Origin: Stictocephala bisonia
Lineage: Eukaryota > Arthropoda > Insecta > Hemiptera > Membracidae
Length of the DNA: 64,000 nt
Assembly (NCBI GenBank): GCA_035578905.1
Contig: JAQJVL010000059.1
Location: 1,240,001 to 1,304,000 of the forward strand
Direction: 5' to 3'
The notes beneath the pieces were generated by a model that was not told the DNA's origin, made no database searches, and worked only from the letters and a program-made list of their open reading frames with translations. The translations under genes and the position numbers were made by a program. Of this stretch, positions 45,111-56,880 are shown in pieces (position 1 is the first letter of the stretch; every line of letters begins with the position of its first letter).

Positions 45111-45639
45111 AACAACTGTAGTATATATCAAAGTATAGTTAAATAAAGAACTAGTTTTCCAAATAAGTAAATTTGAATAAATACAACTAATAAAATAGTC
45201 ATGTATTTTGATAGTGTAAATATGTACCATTTTAATTGAATGAAAGAGTACAACGAATAGTGTTTACCTTCTATTCAAAATTGGGGGATGCTTAAAGCAT
45301 GTTTTTGTGGGGGAATGTGCCATTGCTGTTAGGAGCTGGGTATGAGATTTCCAGAATATAGCTTTCAAGATAGCAGACTGCAGCACCCAAGTCTGTGATC
45401 CTGTAGTTTAGATTATAGTGACGTTTCTAGTCATTTTAAAAGGCAGTTCAAGACGATCTTAGAAAACTAGAATCTCTGTTTGCACTAAAATGTATTAACT
45501 TTTATAACCTTAAAACCAATGACTTTGGAGGTTGCAATGGCTGGGTAAAACGGCAGGATATGAGAAAAAAAATCTAAATTCATCTGTTCATTATCCTAAT
45601 GATCGAAAATTTTTCATTAGGACCTACATACATGATCAT
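45111..45639. other. No gene seen
   Basis: No open frame of note. Probably old repeat remnants. Confidence 0.4.
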
Positions 45640-46770
45640 AGTCATAGTGCTTTATTTATTCAAAAGGAAAAAATTATAAGCCAAGTTAATATTACAATGA
45701 TATCAATATAAACAAAACTATATAAAAAAAAAACTCAACTATATATAAATATAAGAACAGTAGGACGTAATGTTCAATAATCTCAAGCCTATATAAAACA
45801 TAAAATGAAACATGAAAATCTGTCCACAGCCCATGTTATCCAGGGCTGAATTCATCCACACTGTACAGGTCAGAGGAAATTAAATATCTTTTAACTTATT
45901 TTTAAATGTCTTCAAATCTGAAGTTTGAAGACATTTAAAAAACTACCAGACATTCCTGTGGTAGTTTATTATAAAATGCTGACCTAAATAAGAAATGGTT
46001 CTTTTTAAAAGTGTGGTTCTGTGGGAAGGTATATTCAGTTTGTATTTTCTAGTGCTATATTCATGTTTAAAATGTTGTCCGTTTAACAGACTATTTCTAT
46101 GCACAAAACAACTTCAGGAACAAAAGTTCTATATAATGTCATAGAAATGAATTTTTCACATTTCTTTATAGCCCAGTTGGACTATAAAGCTCTTAATGCT
46201 CTTTTTTGCACCTTTCAGAAGCTCCCGAGCATATTATGCCATTATCTCATTAGTGATTAAAGTATCCAAAGTAAACCAGCATAACAGTTTTTTCATCTGT
46301 TAATTATTCTAACAACATAGCACGCAAAACTAAGCCTATCAACTAATTTATGGATATGAGCCCTCCTACACAATGATTAGTCTAAAACTAGGCCTAGGAA
46401 ATTAGTTCTTGTAGATGAATTAAAATGATTGTTTTAAAATATTGATTTTAATTGGACTAATTTTAATGGTAATAAAATGGAAATTTACTATTTGGGTTTC
46501 CTGCAGATTTAAAGAAAGCTTGTTAAAGTTTAATAAATTGAATTATTCGTGCAAGCAATTTGAAACCTTTAACAGTTAGATGTTACTATTCTCTGATTTT
46601 ATTAATGTAGTAGTCATCTGCAAAAAAAATCTACTAGATAATTTTTGTGGAAGGTCATTGATATAAATTAAAAAAGCAAGGGCCTATGACAGATCCCTGG
46701 GAACTCCTGTTTGTAATAAAAGTATAGAAGAACAGAACTTGACTATTTTATTTGATTGAAAGGATTCAAT
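45640..46770 (-). pseudogene. Heavily decayed LINE (RT motif B to C-terminus and 3' UTR)
   Basis: Minus strand near 46700-46590: SSQGSVIGP in one frame and IYINDLPQKLSSRFF in another give RT motif B and its continuation. About 46120-45900 reads LLNGQHFKHEYSTRKYKLNI and TLLKRTISYLGQHFINY, the 'H.YnTR...' C-terminal block of LINE ORF2. A simple 3' end with TGAATAAATAAAGCAC lies near 45640-45660. Many stops and indels. Confidence 0.6.
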
Positions 46771-47078
46771 CTCTGTAACTCGGCTTCGGCCTGACAGATA
46801 GCAGGGCGGAACCTCCTACCCTGTAATGTTCCAATTAACTATCCAATATTTGATTGTCCATCAAACCATTCATTATAAAATTGTAATTATTTTAATTTTA
46901 GAGGCCTAATTATCTGCTTTTTTAATCACTTGTATTTTGAAAATCAAACTTATTTATATAACCTTTTTCAATCACAAATTTCAAACAAACTGTACAGTTT
47001 AGAATTAGCACTGCCACTACTACAAATAATGTGGCATGTAAAACTAATGTTACAAAACAAAAATAACTAAGCCTGTTT

Positions 47079-47166
47079 ATCATTATCATAAGTGATAGTG
47101 AAAACATATCATTATCATAAGTGATAGTGAAAACATATCATTATCATATGTTGAGAATAGTGAAAA
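47079..47166. repeat. 29-bp tandem repeat, three units
   Basis: ATCATTATCATAAGTGATAG plus TGAAAACAT repeats at 47079, 47108 and 47137, the last degenerate. The ATTATCATAAGTGATAGT core is itself partly palindromic. Confidence 0.85.
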
Positions 47167-49248
47167 CTGTAAAGAAGTCCTCATGGTATTCAGTAAAATT
47201 CTCATATAATTAGAATTCCGTTATTTAGTGCTAATAACGGAAGCAAAAAATCTAGAAATTATGAAAAGAGAGAAGACATGGATTGCCAAGTGTTGGTTTA
47301 TATCTTCGGCTTCCACATATTTTTAACAGCAGAACCATGTAAGACCGATCATAGTTCTTTGGATGCCAGTTTCAATGTCTCTGAAGGACTATCATGAACC
47401 TCTCTGGACGTTCTTTTTTCCAAATATTTTAAAGTATAAATTTGCCAAACAAAATTACTGGAGGGGAAGGTCTGGTGTTGGTAATCAATCATAGGTAAAC
47501 AATTTGTTTAATATTATTGAATATTTATTGTACATATACAGTGTGTCTAAAACTTCAGTAAACAAACGTAACAATAAACCAGACTGAACAAAACTCCAAA
47601 GTATAATATAATGATCAGATATAATATCTGTACATAACAATTGCATTAATAAAGCACACTTTTTTAATATTTTCTACTATATACAATTTAATCTCATTTA
47701 CTTCAAAGATAAATCTTAAATTTATTTAAGGCTATATATTTATCATCAACCTAATTTTGAATTGTTACTGATTCCTTGTTTTAAAATAAATTTGTTGATT
47801 ATTTTTTTATTTAATGGTTCTATCTTCCTTATAAGGGAATATATAACTTAAGTTATGAAGAAACCTTTGTCCTGACCAAGATACACCAAGAACAGCAAAA
47901 ACCGGAAATCTGAAACAAAACAAAATAGTATTAGTATTGCGGTTTTCTCAAGTTGTGAGAAATCTGAAGATGACCATCAATTATAACACATATTAGAAAA
48001 ATGTCACTTTTCAAATCGCATATATGTTGCAATAATTTAGCCAATCATTTTCTATCCAGAGTGAGGAAACTGCAATTTTATCATGCTCCAGTAAAACAAG
48101 AACATGTCCTTTACAAATTACTAATCTACATAATTAAAAATCAAAACATTGATTAACCAGTGTTTATCTTAAAACATTAACAATATAAGGACATTTTTAT
48201 GATTAGTTCAACTTTTTAGGGGGATCTTCACAAAAAACTACCAAAACATAACTTTCTATTTCAACGATTCAGTCCGTATCATTATTACTATGTATAATAA
48301 TTATCATATAATAACACTGAAGCGTCATTTGATAGGTGAAAACCTGTTCTAGTGGATCATGACATGATTTTTATAAAATTGTTTAAATCAAATAGTCATA
48401 ATATCAACGTATGGTCCGCCAGACTGGACTTGTCGACTTCTCAGCGGTGGCTTGGCAGTTTGGGAAACGGCCACCTTAAGTTGTATAGAAGTGTGTACAT
48501 TAATACAAACAAATATTTTGTTTGAAAATGTTCCAGTTACTCCTCTAGTGACACCTCTTTATTAGATACAGACACAAAGTGGATTTTCTTGAGGTTGCCT
48601 TGGTTCCAGACTGCATATTTTATTTGTGGCTATCCACCATATCTGAAGGAACAATCACTACCCACCACCCGTGACCCATGAAATTCCTTAGGCAAGGCCA
48701 GCTTACAGTACTTAGATTTCACTCGAGGATTCAATATCAAATCTTGAAGCCTGAAGCATTGTCCTTCATAAAAAAATTATATTTACCACTTAGGTAGTTT
48801 TCAAAGAAATAATAGTAAGCCTAATCATATGTGCATTCAAATGTTGCTGTTTTAATTTTAAAAAAATCTAATTTAAAAAATTAAATTTATGTTGAAACAT
48901 GAAAATTGAGAAGTCATGAACTTGCAGGTGTAGAGTTAGGCCGGAAGCACATGCTTTCACCGATTCCTTGACAATCGTCAGTCTGGTTAAAGGCAGTGCA
49001 TATATCCCGAGTAACAATGGAAGTGCAATATGCAATTTAGTACATCAAGTGCATATTATATAAACATACCATCCATAGACAAAGAAAAACTCAAAGATAG
49101 TGTTGGATACATCCCATTTTAAGTACTGTTACAATGAATACACTTCTCTATAAGAAGTGCAGACTCCATGTTAAAATTCAGCCTGGGGCAGAACTTGTTC
49201 TATCAGTGGCTGGTAGATTGTGCAGAGCGTCTCTTCCTACAAGTCAGA

Positions 49249-49273
49249 GTGTGTGTGTGAGAGAGAGAGAGAG
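49249..49273. repeat. GT/GA microsatellite
   Basis: A short (GT)n run passes directly into (GA)n. Confidence 0.9.
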
Positions 49274-49506
49274 CATATCAACCACGAGGGTAAAGTCAAA
49301 AGTTCTCTGCCTGACCCAGATATGGTATTCAACGAAAGTTTATTTTTCCTGCATGTGCGAAAAAGTCATTAGTTCATATGACAAAGTTCAACTTGTTCAC
49401 TCTTCTATTAGTTTGAATAAACGAGTCTTTCAGTATACGTCTTTTGCGTTTTTCATTAAAATAGATAAGCTTGAATATCATGCAGTCTTAAACTTCTTCG
49501 TTTTGG

Positions 49507-50290
49507 ATGGATTTCCACCCTAAGAAAATTCCTCTGAAGTTGAACAAAGTTTACAGGGACTCTGCTCCTCCAATTTCAACAGTTAAAAAGTGGGCAGCTG
49601 AATTTAAACATGGTCACACATCACTCGAAGATGGCTCATGTAAAGGACGGTCAAAAACTGCAACCACACCAGAAACCATCAAAAAGGTGCACAATACCAT
49701 GTTGGACAATAGGTGAGTAAAGGTGTGTGAGATAACTGAGGATGTGGGCATATCGGAAGAAAAGGTGCGATACATATTCCACGAAGAATTAGGGATGCGC
49801 AAGGTGGGTGCCACATTTTCTGAATGCAGATCAAAATCAAATGCTCAAACTACATTCGCAGCAATGTTTGGAGCGATTCAAGAAGGACCCGACCGATTTT
49901 GTGCAGCAATTTGTCACCGTGGATGAGACACGGTGTAGGCTACACCACTACATGCCAGAAACTAAACAGCAGTCTAACCTATGGGTGGGATGCCAAAGGT
50001 CAAGGCCAAAGGTACCTTGAAAAATGCAGAACAATTACAGGCAAATACTACTCTAACCTTCTTGACCAGCTGTATGTCAAAATTGGTGAGAAGAGGCCTG
50101 GACTGAAGAAGAAAAAAAATCACTGGAACAACGAACACGCTCACAAAAATGTGTTGGAAATGGAAAAACTTTGGGATTTGGGATACGATTTGCTTTGCCC
50201 CCTATTCTCCTGATTTGGACCCTCAGACTTCTGCCTCTTCCCAAACCTGAAGAAATTTGTTTCTAGAAAGTGCCATCTCATGGCCTACCA
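49507..50290 (+). pseudogene. Mariner transposase relic
   Basis: Fragments in order: YRDSAPPISTVKKWAAEFKH and TTPETIKKVHNTMLDNR (49507-49716, DNA-binding region), a TGA, then EITEDVGISEEKVRYIFHEE (49723 on, second HTH), LERFKKDPTDFVQQFVTVDE (first catalytic Asp in VDET), then YLEKCRTITGKYYSNLLDQL and EKRPGLKKKKNHWNNEHAHK. The second catalytic Asp of the usual QDNAPAH block is lost (NNEHAHK), while the third block survives as YSPDLDPSDF in another frame near 50210. About 30 residues between the first and second blocks are deleted. Several frameshifts. No TIRs were located. This is an old, dead copy of a classical mariner, distinct from the DD82E elements. Confidence 0.85.
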
Positions 50291-50356
50291 TCTATCTACT
50301 CAAGTATCCATGACGTCAAAATGTTAATGTGGCTCAGAGATACTGTTATTTTAAAT

Positions 50357-53234
50357 GAAATAATGAAATAATGAAATAATGATTTATTCCTCAAGAATAA
50401 TACAGATTACAAAATAAAAGTAAATAAACTTGGAATTAATCAACCACTTTATCTAGTATATGTGGTTGATGAGTCCAGTCCTTATTTCTCATGCTATTTC
50501 GGCTCTCCGCAGCATCGATGGCCAAAACATAACAAAACATACCTTATGAAATAACACTACTTTTAATCATAAACTAACTGAAACATAACACTACTGAAAT
50601 AACACTACTTTAGTCATAAACTAACTTACACAATTATAAATTCATTTATCAGTCAATCATATTAATACAGATGTTTAAAAAGTATAGTAATAAATATATA
50701 ATAACTACAATGACAGTATTATTGTATTAAATATTTACAAAATATAAAACAGCATACAAAATAATATTTTAATAATTTAAAAATTTCTATTTTTGCAATA
50801 AAATATAGTCTCAATCTTTGGACAATTTACTATTTACTGATTTTTTCAAAAATTAAAACAAAGTAAGTGGACTATTAAAAAGCCAATGTTTCAATTTTTT
50901 ACAAAAAGAATCAACTTGTTTACACTCTTTAATCTCCAGAGGCAAACTATTAAAATAAAAAGATCCCTTGTATGCAAAGGAGTGCTTGAAAATATATTTT
51001 TTAACTTTAGGTTTTATAAATAGTCTCTGATCATTGCTTCTTAGGGATATGTGAACCCTGGTGGATCCTCTATTACCACATTTTAAATAAAAAAGTCTAA
51101 GTGTTTTAAAAACGAATAAATGCTGTAAAGGCATTATGGGTAATTCAGAATAAAGAGGAAAAGAGTGATCAAGTTTTTTCTTTCTACAAATAATTCTAAT
51201 AAATTTGTTTTGTGTTTTTCTTAGATTATTCATTAAATATTTGTAAGTACCACCCCAGCATAGAATTCCATATTGGAGTCTCGAGTTAATAAGGGCATAA
51301 TATAATGATCTCAGCAAATTAGTATGACAAAAATTTCTTAAATAGTAAAATTTTCTAATATTTGTATTTAATTGTCTGTTCAGTGTCATAGTGTGTTTTT
51401 TCCAATTTACCTTCTCATCCAGGAATACCCCTAGATATTTAAAAGAAGAAACTTTTTCTATTGGTTGGCAGTTACATACATTATTCTGATAGTTGCAGTC
51501 GTTACAATGAAAAAATAATGGATCGTCAAAATCAAATCCTCTCAAGTCAAAATTAATAAATTTTGTTTTGGACACATTAACAATCATTTTGTTTTCAATA
51601 CACCATTGTCTCAATTTAATTATGTCTTGATTAATTTCATTATATAGATTTTGCTTATTGGAATTTGAATAGAGAAATGCAACATCATCGGCAAATGCAC
51701 TTATATTACCATTAAATTTTAAATTAAGCAAATCATTTATGAAAATTATGAATAAATTAGCAGAGAGGACTGCCCCCTGTGGAACCCCAGTTTTTATAAC
51801 TAGTGGTGAGCTTATCTCATTGGCGATTTTTACTCTCTGAATCCTACCCACCAAGTAACTTTTGAACCATTGTAGAGCCACTCCCCTGATCCCTATGTCC
51901 TCCATTTTGGACAACAATATATGATGATCAACTAAGTCAAAAGCCTTCCTAAAGTCAATGAATAATCCAGAAGTTTTTAGATTCTCATTTAAACTGTAAT
52001 AAATGCTACTCACGTAATTCAACAAAGCATCCTCTGTTGATTTTGCTTTTGTAAATCCAAATTGTGATTTGCTTTGAAATTGAACATGGTTTAAAAAATT
52101 TATTAATCTTGATTTCATGCACTTTTCTATTATTTTTGAAAAAACAGATAAAAGACTAATTGGTCTTATATTGTCAATATTGTAGGAGTTTTTCTTTTTA
52201 CTTATAGGAACAATTATACTACTCTTTAATAACTCGGGGAAAACGCCAGAATAAAAACTCAAGTTAACAATATGCGTAACAGCTGGAACAATAAATTCTG
52301 CAATCTGTTTAATTAGGGCAACTGACATGTTATCAAAACCAGTAGATTTTTTATTTTTTAAACTTTTTATAATATAGTGAATTTCTTGTTCGTTTGTGGC
52401 AGATATAAAGAACGATTCCCTACGAGCTGAGCAACTGCGAGCTGAAGGACTTGCACAATGACTATTGTTGCCCAAGTCTTGGGCGCTGATAAGGAACTGG
52501 TTTATTACCTCTGACATTATACGTGGTTCATCAACACAGTCACCATTTCCTAAAATTATCTTACAAATGCTTTTATTATTCTCATTACCTGTTAAATGGT
52601 TAATTACTTTCCAAGTTTGACTCGAGTCTCCATTACAATTATTTATCATATTTTCATAATATTTATGCTTTTCATAATCCATATCGTTTCTTAGCTTATC
52701 ACAAAATGAACTATAATATTTCTTAAAGGTTAAATCATAAGGCCTCTTTTTTAGCATTTTGTACAATTGTTCTCTCTTTTTAATTCTATTTAAAATATTC
52801 AAAGTAATCCATGGGCTAGCAGTTTTTGCTTTGCTTATTTTCGTATTTAGTACAACAATTGATTTGTTTGAATTGACTATATTAGTTAATATTGAATAAA
52901 ACTTTTCATAGCATCTATTTACATCATCAATTACAAAGACCTCATCCCAGTAGGCATTCTTTAATTGCATTTTTATTTTTTCAAAATTGTATATTTCCCT
53001 TGTGTTTTTAATATTACTTTTTACTTTAAAACTTAAATTACTTATTTTTAAACCTAATGAACAATGATCTGTAATTCCAGTGTCAAATATAGCTCTGTCG
53101 AATATTCCTAGATTCCTAAATTTTACAAATAAATTGTATCTGCAACGGTTAACTGAATAAGGAAGGTTATCCTTTGCAGATTTTCTTTGCAATATTGTTA
53201 TGAAAAAGGCAAAACAAGCTTTGCATGAATACAA
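50357..53234 (-). mobile_element. 5'-truncated LINE with 8-bp 3' microsatellite
   Basis: Minus strand: ORF2 from 53234 to 50853, then about 490 bp of 3' UTR ending at a run of AATGAAAT units (50357-50382, plus-strand sense). A short 8-bp microsatellite at the 3' end is a CR1-group habit. The 5' end lies inside the endonuclease domain. Confidence 0.75.
50853..53234 (-). CDS. LINE ORF2: endonuclease tail, reverse transcriptase and C-terminal region
   Basis: 793 codons without a stop, the longest clean frame in the window. It opens in the last part of the endonuclease (FDTGITDHCSLGLKISN carries the DH motif), so the N-terminal endonuclease is missing and the Met at 53234 is not the natural start. 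RT motifs in order: KSTGFDNMSVALIKQI, DNIRPISLLSVFSKIIEKCM, QFGFTKAKSTEDALL, GLFIDFRKAFDLVDHH (motif A), GIRGVALQWFKSYLVGRIQR, IKTGVPQGAVLSANLFIIFI (motif B), ISAFADDVAFLY (motif C) and SSFKYLGVFLDEKVNW. A thumb region with QYGILCWGG follows. Catalytic aspartates are all present. CR1/Jockey-like. It would make cDNA on nicked target DNA, but this copy lacks the nuclease needed to start. Confidence 0.88.
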   Translation of the reverse strand: MYSCKACFAFFITILQRKSAKDNLPYSVNRCRYNLFVKFRNLGIFDRAIFDTGITDHCSLGLKISNLSFKVKSNIKNTREIYNFEKIKMQLKNAYWDEVFVIDDVNRCYEKFYSILTNIVNSNKSIVVLNTKISKAKTASPWITLNILNRIKKREQLYKMLKKRPYDLTFKKYYSSFCDKLRNDMDYEKHKYYENMINNCNGDSSQTWKVINHLTGNENNKSICKIILGNGDCVDEPRIMSEVINQFLISAQDLGNNSHCASPSARSCSARRESFFISATNEQEIHYIIKSLKNKKSTGFDNMSVALIKQIAEFIVPAVTHIVNLSFYSGVFPELLKSSIIVPISKKKNSYNIDNIRPISLLSVFSKIIEKCMKSRLINFLNHVQFQSKSQFGFTKAKSTEDALLNYVSSIYYSLNENLKTSGLFIDFRKAFDLVDHHILLSKMEDIGIRGVALQWFKSYLVGRIQRVKIANEISSPLVIKTGVPQGAVLSANLFIIFINDLLNLKFNGNISAFADDVAFLYSNSNKQNLYNEINQDIIKLRQWCIENKMIVNVSKTKFINFDLRGFDFDDPLFFHCNDCNYQNNVCNCQPIEKVSSFKYLGVFLDEKVNWKKHTMTLNRQLNTNIRKFYYLRNFCHTNLLRSLYYALINSRLQYGILCWGGTYKYLMNNLRKTQNKFIRIICRKKKLDHSFPLYSELPIMPLQHLFVFKTLRLFYLKCGNRGSTRVHISLRSNDQRLFIKPKVKKYIFKHSFAYKGSFYFNSLPLEIKECKQVDSFCKKLKHWLFNSPLTLF

Positions 53235-53759
53235 CCCTGATTATTTTAAACACCACTTTGTATTTTCAGGGGATGAACTTCTTTCTAAATGTCTGATTTG
53301 TTTTTAAGATTTTGGAAAATATGAAACCCTCTAAACTAAAGACATTTAGCAACAGAACATGCATAATACTAATGTAAACCAATTGATTTTCTTAAAAAAC
53401 AGTAATTAATGTCAAATCAGTTATGTCAAAAATATAAACCGGTAACGAAAAAAAGCAAACTACAATTGCATCATATCAGTTAGCTCTTCTGATAGCTACA
53501 AAAAGGAGCAAGTCTACCGTAGATGACATTATTTACCTGCAGCTAAAATAATATCTGAAAACCTCTAAGCGAGGCATTTTTTTTTAAAGGAGAGGCCGAT
53601 CTCCTTCTTGGCCTTACTCTGGCCATTCCTCATAGACTATTGATCTGTGCGAGCAACTTATTCAGACAGAGTAAGACGGCGAACCAGTACAGTAGAAGGT
53701 GAATATTACTGATAGTACATTGAGCTCAATGATGATATCTTTTTATTGAATACAACCGT
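53235..53759. other. No gene seen
   Basis: No coding signal. A few palindromic bits, such as TTTTTTTTAAAGGAGAGGCC, carry no clear meaning. Confidence 0.4.
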
Positions 53760-54317
53760 TAAATGGCAGATAGTGTGAAAGTAGCTATGATCACAGCACT
53801 TAAACTAAATGAGTTCTTTGCACTTCAGCTTGATGATAGTACTAATGTGTTCTAATGTTGCTGGCTTGGCTAGTTTATTGGCTTTTGATCAATTCGCTTT
53901 TAATGAAACCATTGAAAAAGAACTAATTTTTTCTAAATCATTACCATATAATATAAAAAGGGGAGGAGATGTTCAAATGCTTGAATAGCTTTATTAAAGA
54001 CAATAGTACTGAATGGTCAAATGCGTTAATTTGACTCCGATGGGGCAGCAGCTGTGTTGGGCATCTTCAGAGGATTGATTGGAAAGTTAAGGCAGTCACC
54101 CCTTTAGTGAAGTGGACTCACTGCAGTCTCTATAGAGAAGTGCATGCAGTGGAAGGATTGGATGGGAAACAAAAGGAAACACTGGATGATGCAGTAAAAC
54201 TTGTTACTAGGCTTTTAAGGCTCGCTTGTTTCAGTGATGTATTTTGTTCCTTAAATACTCTCAATTGGTCATTGCAAGGTAAAGACATCTGCAAGTTTCA
54301 GGTGCAAGACAGAATAG
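53760..54317 (+). pseudogene. hAT transposase relic (ZBED5/FAM200-like)
   Basis: Plus-strand frames give MADSVKVAMITALKLNEFFA and LQLDDSTNVF, then LPYNIKRGGDVQMLE, SDGAAAVLGIFRGLIGKVKA, and in the frame starting 54107 KWTHCSLYREVHAVEGLDGK and ETLDDAVKLV. It ends CSLNTLNWSLQGKDICKFQV and QDRIVFRF. The 'alQlDeStdv', 'tDGAaam.G...G', 'HC.lHRe.la' and 'LN..LQGKD' blocks are the signature of hAT-type transposases and their domesticated ZBED5/FAM200 relatives. Internal deletions are evident: only about 190 codons cover a region normally much longer. It ends where a minisatellite begins. Confidence 0.7.
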
Positions 54318-54420
54318 TTTTCAGGTTCCCCATTGTGGTATTTACCCACCTGCCCACTTATACCTGTACAGCGGTACTTAACCACCCACCTTCCCATACA
54401 CGTATAGTGGTAGTTACAAT
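54318..54420. repeat. Minisatellite fragment of the dispersed CCCACC family
   Basis: About two to three degenerate units: GGTATTTACCCACCTGCCCA, TACTTAACCACCCACCTTCC and ACACGTATAGTGGTAG. It directly abuts the hAT relic. Confidence 0.65.
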
Positions 54421-54959
54421 AAAATAAATTACAAGAGGGGAAAACCATAACTGTGATATGTTTTAATAATACATTCAGTTATATTTTTATACAAAAGGTT
54501 CCAAAATATATCCGAAAACAGCTGTTTTGAACAACTTATAAATTGCCATAACTTTTTTATTTGTCAGCAAATTATTGTGAAATTTCAACAGGATGTTAAT
54601 AACTAAATTGTCTTCACAGTAAAGTGATTGAATAGAGCCCATGTCATGGTCATAAGGATGCCCAAAGAAAAAAAGACGTCAAACTGTTTTATCTCGTACA
54701 TTTATTTTCAATAAAAATAGCATATATAGTCTAAAGCTATTTTAAATATGTTATTTTAATAGACTGGTTATTAATATATATTAAGCATCAAAAATATTAA
54801 TTTTGTGTAATAAATAACAGAGATAAGAATTATTTAATGGCACACTAAATAGTAACCCTCTGCCATTGGCAGAGAGCAACTTTGAAAATTCCTGTGGCAC
54901 TAAAAGGGTTAAGGTAGTCCCTATACCACTTTGTCACAGATCAGTGCCACTACTATTTT

Positions 54960-55075
54960 GTATGGAAAAGAGTAACAGCCACTGCTGGAATCTAACTGAC
55001 GATCTTTAGTTGTAACTGGCCACAGTCCAACACCTTAGACCAGTTAAACATCAAAGGTGTCTCAGTATTTTAGCA
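54960..55075 (-). other. Possible tRNA-derived SINE head
   Basis: On the minus strand, AACTGGTCTAAGGTGTTGGA resembles a pol III A box in a tRNA-like context. About 40 nt on, GTCAGTTAGATTCCAGCAG resembles a B box (GTTAGATTC for GTTCGANTC). The spacing is right for a tRNA-derived SINE. No tail or target duplication was identified, and one B-box position deviates. Confidence 0.35.
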
Positions 55076-55439
55076 TTAAATTCCAGTACCTGAAAAAAGT
55101 GGTTTACAGATGAAATTGTAAGACTTTTTAAAAAAAACATAAAAAAATATGACCTTTATGACCTCAAAATTTAACCTTTATAAACTATTGAGATACTTTT
55201 TTTATCACCAGAAGATCTTTAAAAAGTCATGTTAGTCATTACAAAAATCAAGAATAAAGAGTCTCCCGGGTGGGACGAGGTTCCCACAATTTTTAATAAA
55301 TTGTTGAAGTAATAACTCAACAACTGGTTACCTGGTTAAAATACACATTAGAATTTTTCCATACCTGTAAAAATGTAATAAGATTAAACCCATTAAAATA
55401 AAAAATAACGGCAGTTTATATAGTTTCCAACCTATATCT

Positions 55440-56090
55440 TTTCTTTCAGTATTTTCTAATATTCTTAAAAGAGTAACTCAAACAGACTACAGCCCTTTCT
55501 AAACAACCACAATATACTCAATAAAGAACAATTTGGCTTTAGGGAAAACTATCAACAATAGATACAATCTCTACATCTACTAATTAGATAATTGAGCATA
55601 TGGACAAGAAAATCCCATCTGCAGCAATTTTTTATTTTTACCCATCATAGGTGATTTGTTTCAATGGGTAGAAATATTCTATTGAAAAAATGAATAGTTA
55701 CGGTATTTGAGGTGTAGCTAACAATCTGTTTCAGTTTTACTTTGATAATCGTTATCAGAAAGTACGGATTTATAATCTAGGTAAAATCCATGAATCCAAC
55801 TGGGAGAGGAACTCAATTGGATGTCCTCAGGGGTCAACATTAGGACCTGTTCTTTTTACAATTTTGTAGCCGATTTAGCCACAGAATACAAACACAACCT
55901 CTTCCAGAACAATACAATATGCTGATGACATTTTTGTTGTTGTTGAACCTAGATTTTAACAACACCGATTGTATAAATAATCTTAATTTATGTTTTAAGA
56001 CTCTTGATTTACAGTTGAAACCATTTAATAATACTTGAATTATACCCAGGTGCTACCAAATTAACAAACTTTAATGTATTGTTCCTTGAG
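55440..56090 (+). pseudogene. Non-LTR RT fragment
   Basis: One plus-strand frame gives GVANNLFQFYFDNRYQKVRI, ESNWERNSIGCPQGSTLGPV and LF (RT motif B, GCPQGS form). After stops, QYADDIFVVVEPRF gives motif C with both catalytic aspartates. The GCPQGS..GP form is frequent in R1-like non-LTR RTs, unlike the GVPQGS of the other LINEs here. Multiple stops. No ends recognised. Confidence 0.7.
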
Positions 56091-56104
56091 TCAAAAGACA
56101 CCAC

Positions 56105-56190
56105 ATACCTATTATTGGTATTGACCCATCCCTACATATACAGTGGTATTGACCCACACCTACACGTACAGTGGTACTAAATGAGTGGCT
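56105..56190. repeat. Minisatellite fragment of the dispersed CCCACC family
   Basis: Two units: TATTGACCCATCCCTACATA and TACAGTGGTATTGACCCACAC, then CTACACGTACAGTGGTAC. Confidence 0.75.
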
Positions 56191-56427
56191 TGTTAATCAC
56201 TGACTTTATGTTAATCAAAGGTCAGCAAATGCCTATATTTGGTTATTATAAAACAGGAATTGACCCTGTTTTATAATATTATATTTTAGAATAAGTGTTA
56301 CATTTATACAAAAATGATACATATTATATTTATATTATTTGTACAAATCTTAGCCACATTAATGTGGCAACTAAGATGTATGGTGAAAATAAAAATTAAA
56401 TTAAATAATTCGTGCAAACTACTAGTT

Positions 56428-56523
56428 TATAATGATACCACAATGGGAAAGGTCACAAACCTGTTTATAATGACACCACAATGGGAAAGGTCACAAACCT
56501 GTTTATAATGACACCACAATGAG
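56428..56523. repeat. 38-bp tandem repeat, about 2.5 units
   Basis: TTATAATGACACCACAATGG plus GAAAGGTCACAAACCTGT, repeated with a 38-bp step and almost no divergence. Confidence 0.9.
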
Positions 56524-56534
56524 CTATTGTATGT

Positions 56535-56880
56535 TTCCTGTTTTCATGCCTCTGTACGTGTATGGGTGGGTGGGTGGGTCATTGCCTCTGTATGTTTATG
56601 GGTGGGCGGGTGTGTCATTACCTCTGTATGTGTATGGGTGGGCGGGTGGGCATTGCCACTGTACGTGAATGAGCGGGCGGGTGGGCATTGCCACTGTACA
56701 AGTAAACACGCATATAAAGGCTAGTTATAAAGGGTTTACGTCATAATGGATTATAAATACCAATGTACGTATATGGGTGGGCGGGTGGTTCAGTACCACT
56801 TTACGTGTATGGGTGGGGGGTGGTCAATACCACTGTACGTGTACGGGTGGGGGGGTGGTCAATACCACTGTACACCTATG
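56535..56880. repeat. GT-rich minisatellite, about 9 units, inverted relative to the other copies
   Basis: Units of about 35-39 bp with ACTGTACGTGTATGGGTGGG and GGTGGTCAATACC. It is the reverse complement of the family at 150, 37700, 54318 and 56105. The array has a gap at about 56705-56760. Apparent ORFs here are repeat translation and are not called. Confidence 0.85.

Larger units (their letters stand above)
46771..49506. other. AT-rich stretch, no gene recognised
   Basis: Open frames such as 46922-47107 and 49134-49523 carry no recognisable domain. A 29-bp tandem repeat and a GT/GA microsatellite are listed separately. Confidence 0.45.

Noticed and set aside
49134..49523. 129-codon plus-strand ORF before the mariner relic
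   Set aside because: No recognisable domain; it runs through a GT/GA microsatellite and overlaps the start of the mariner relic in another frame.
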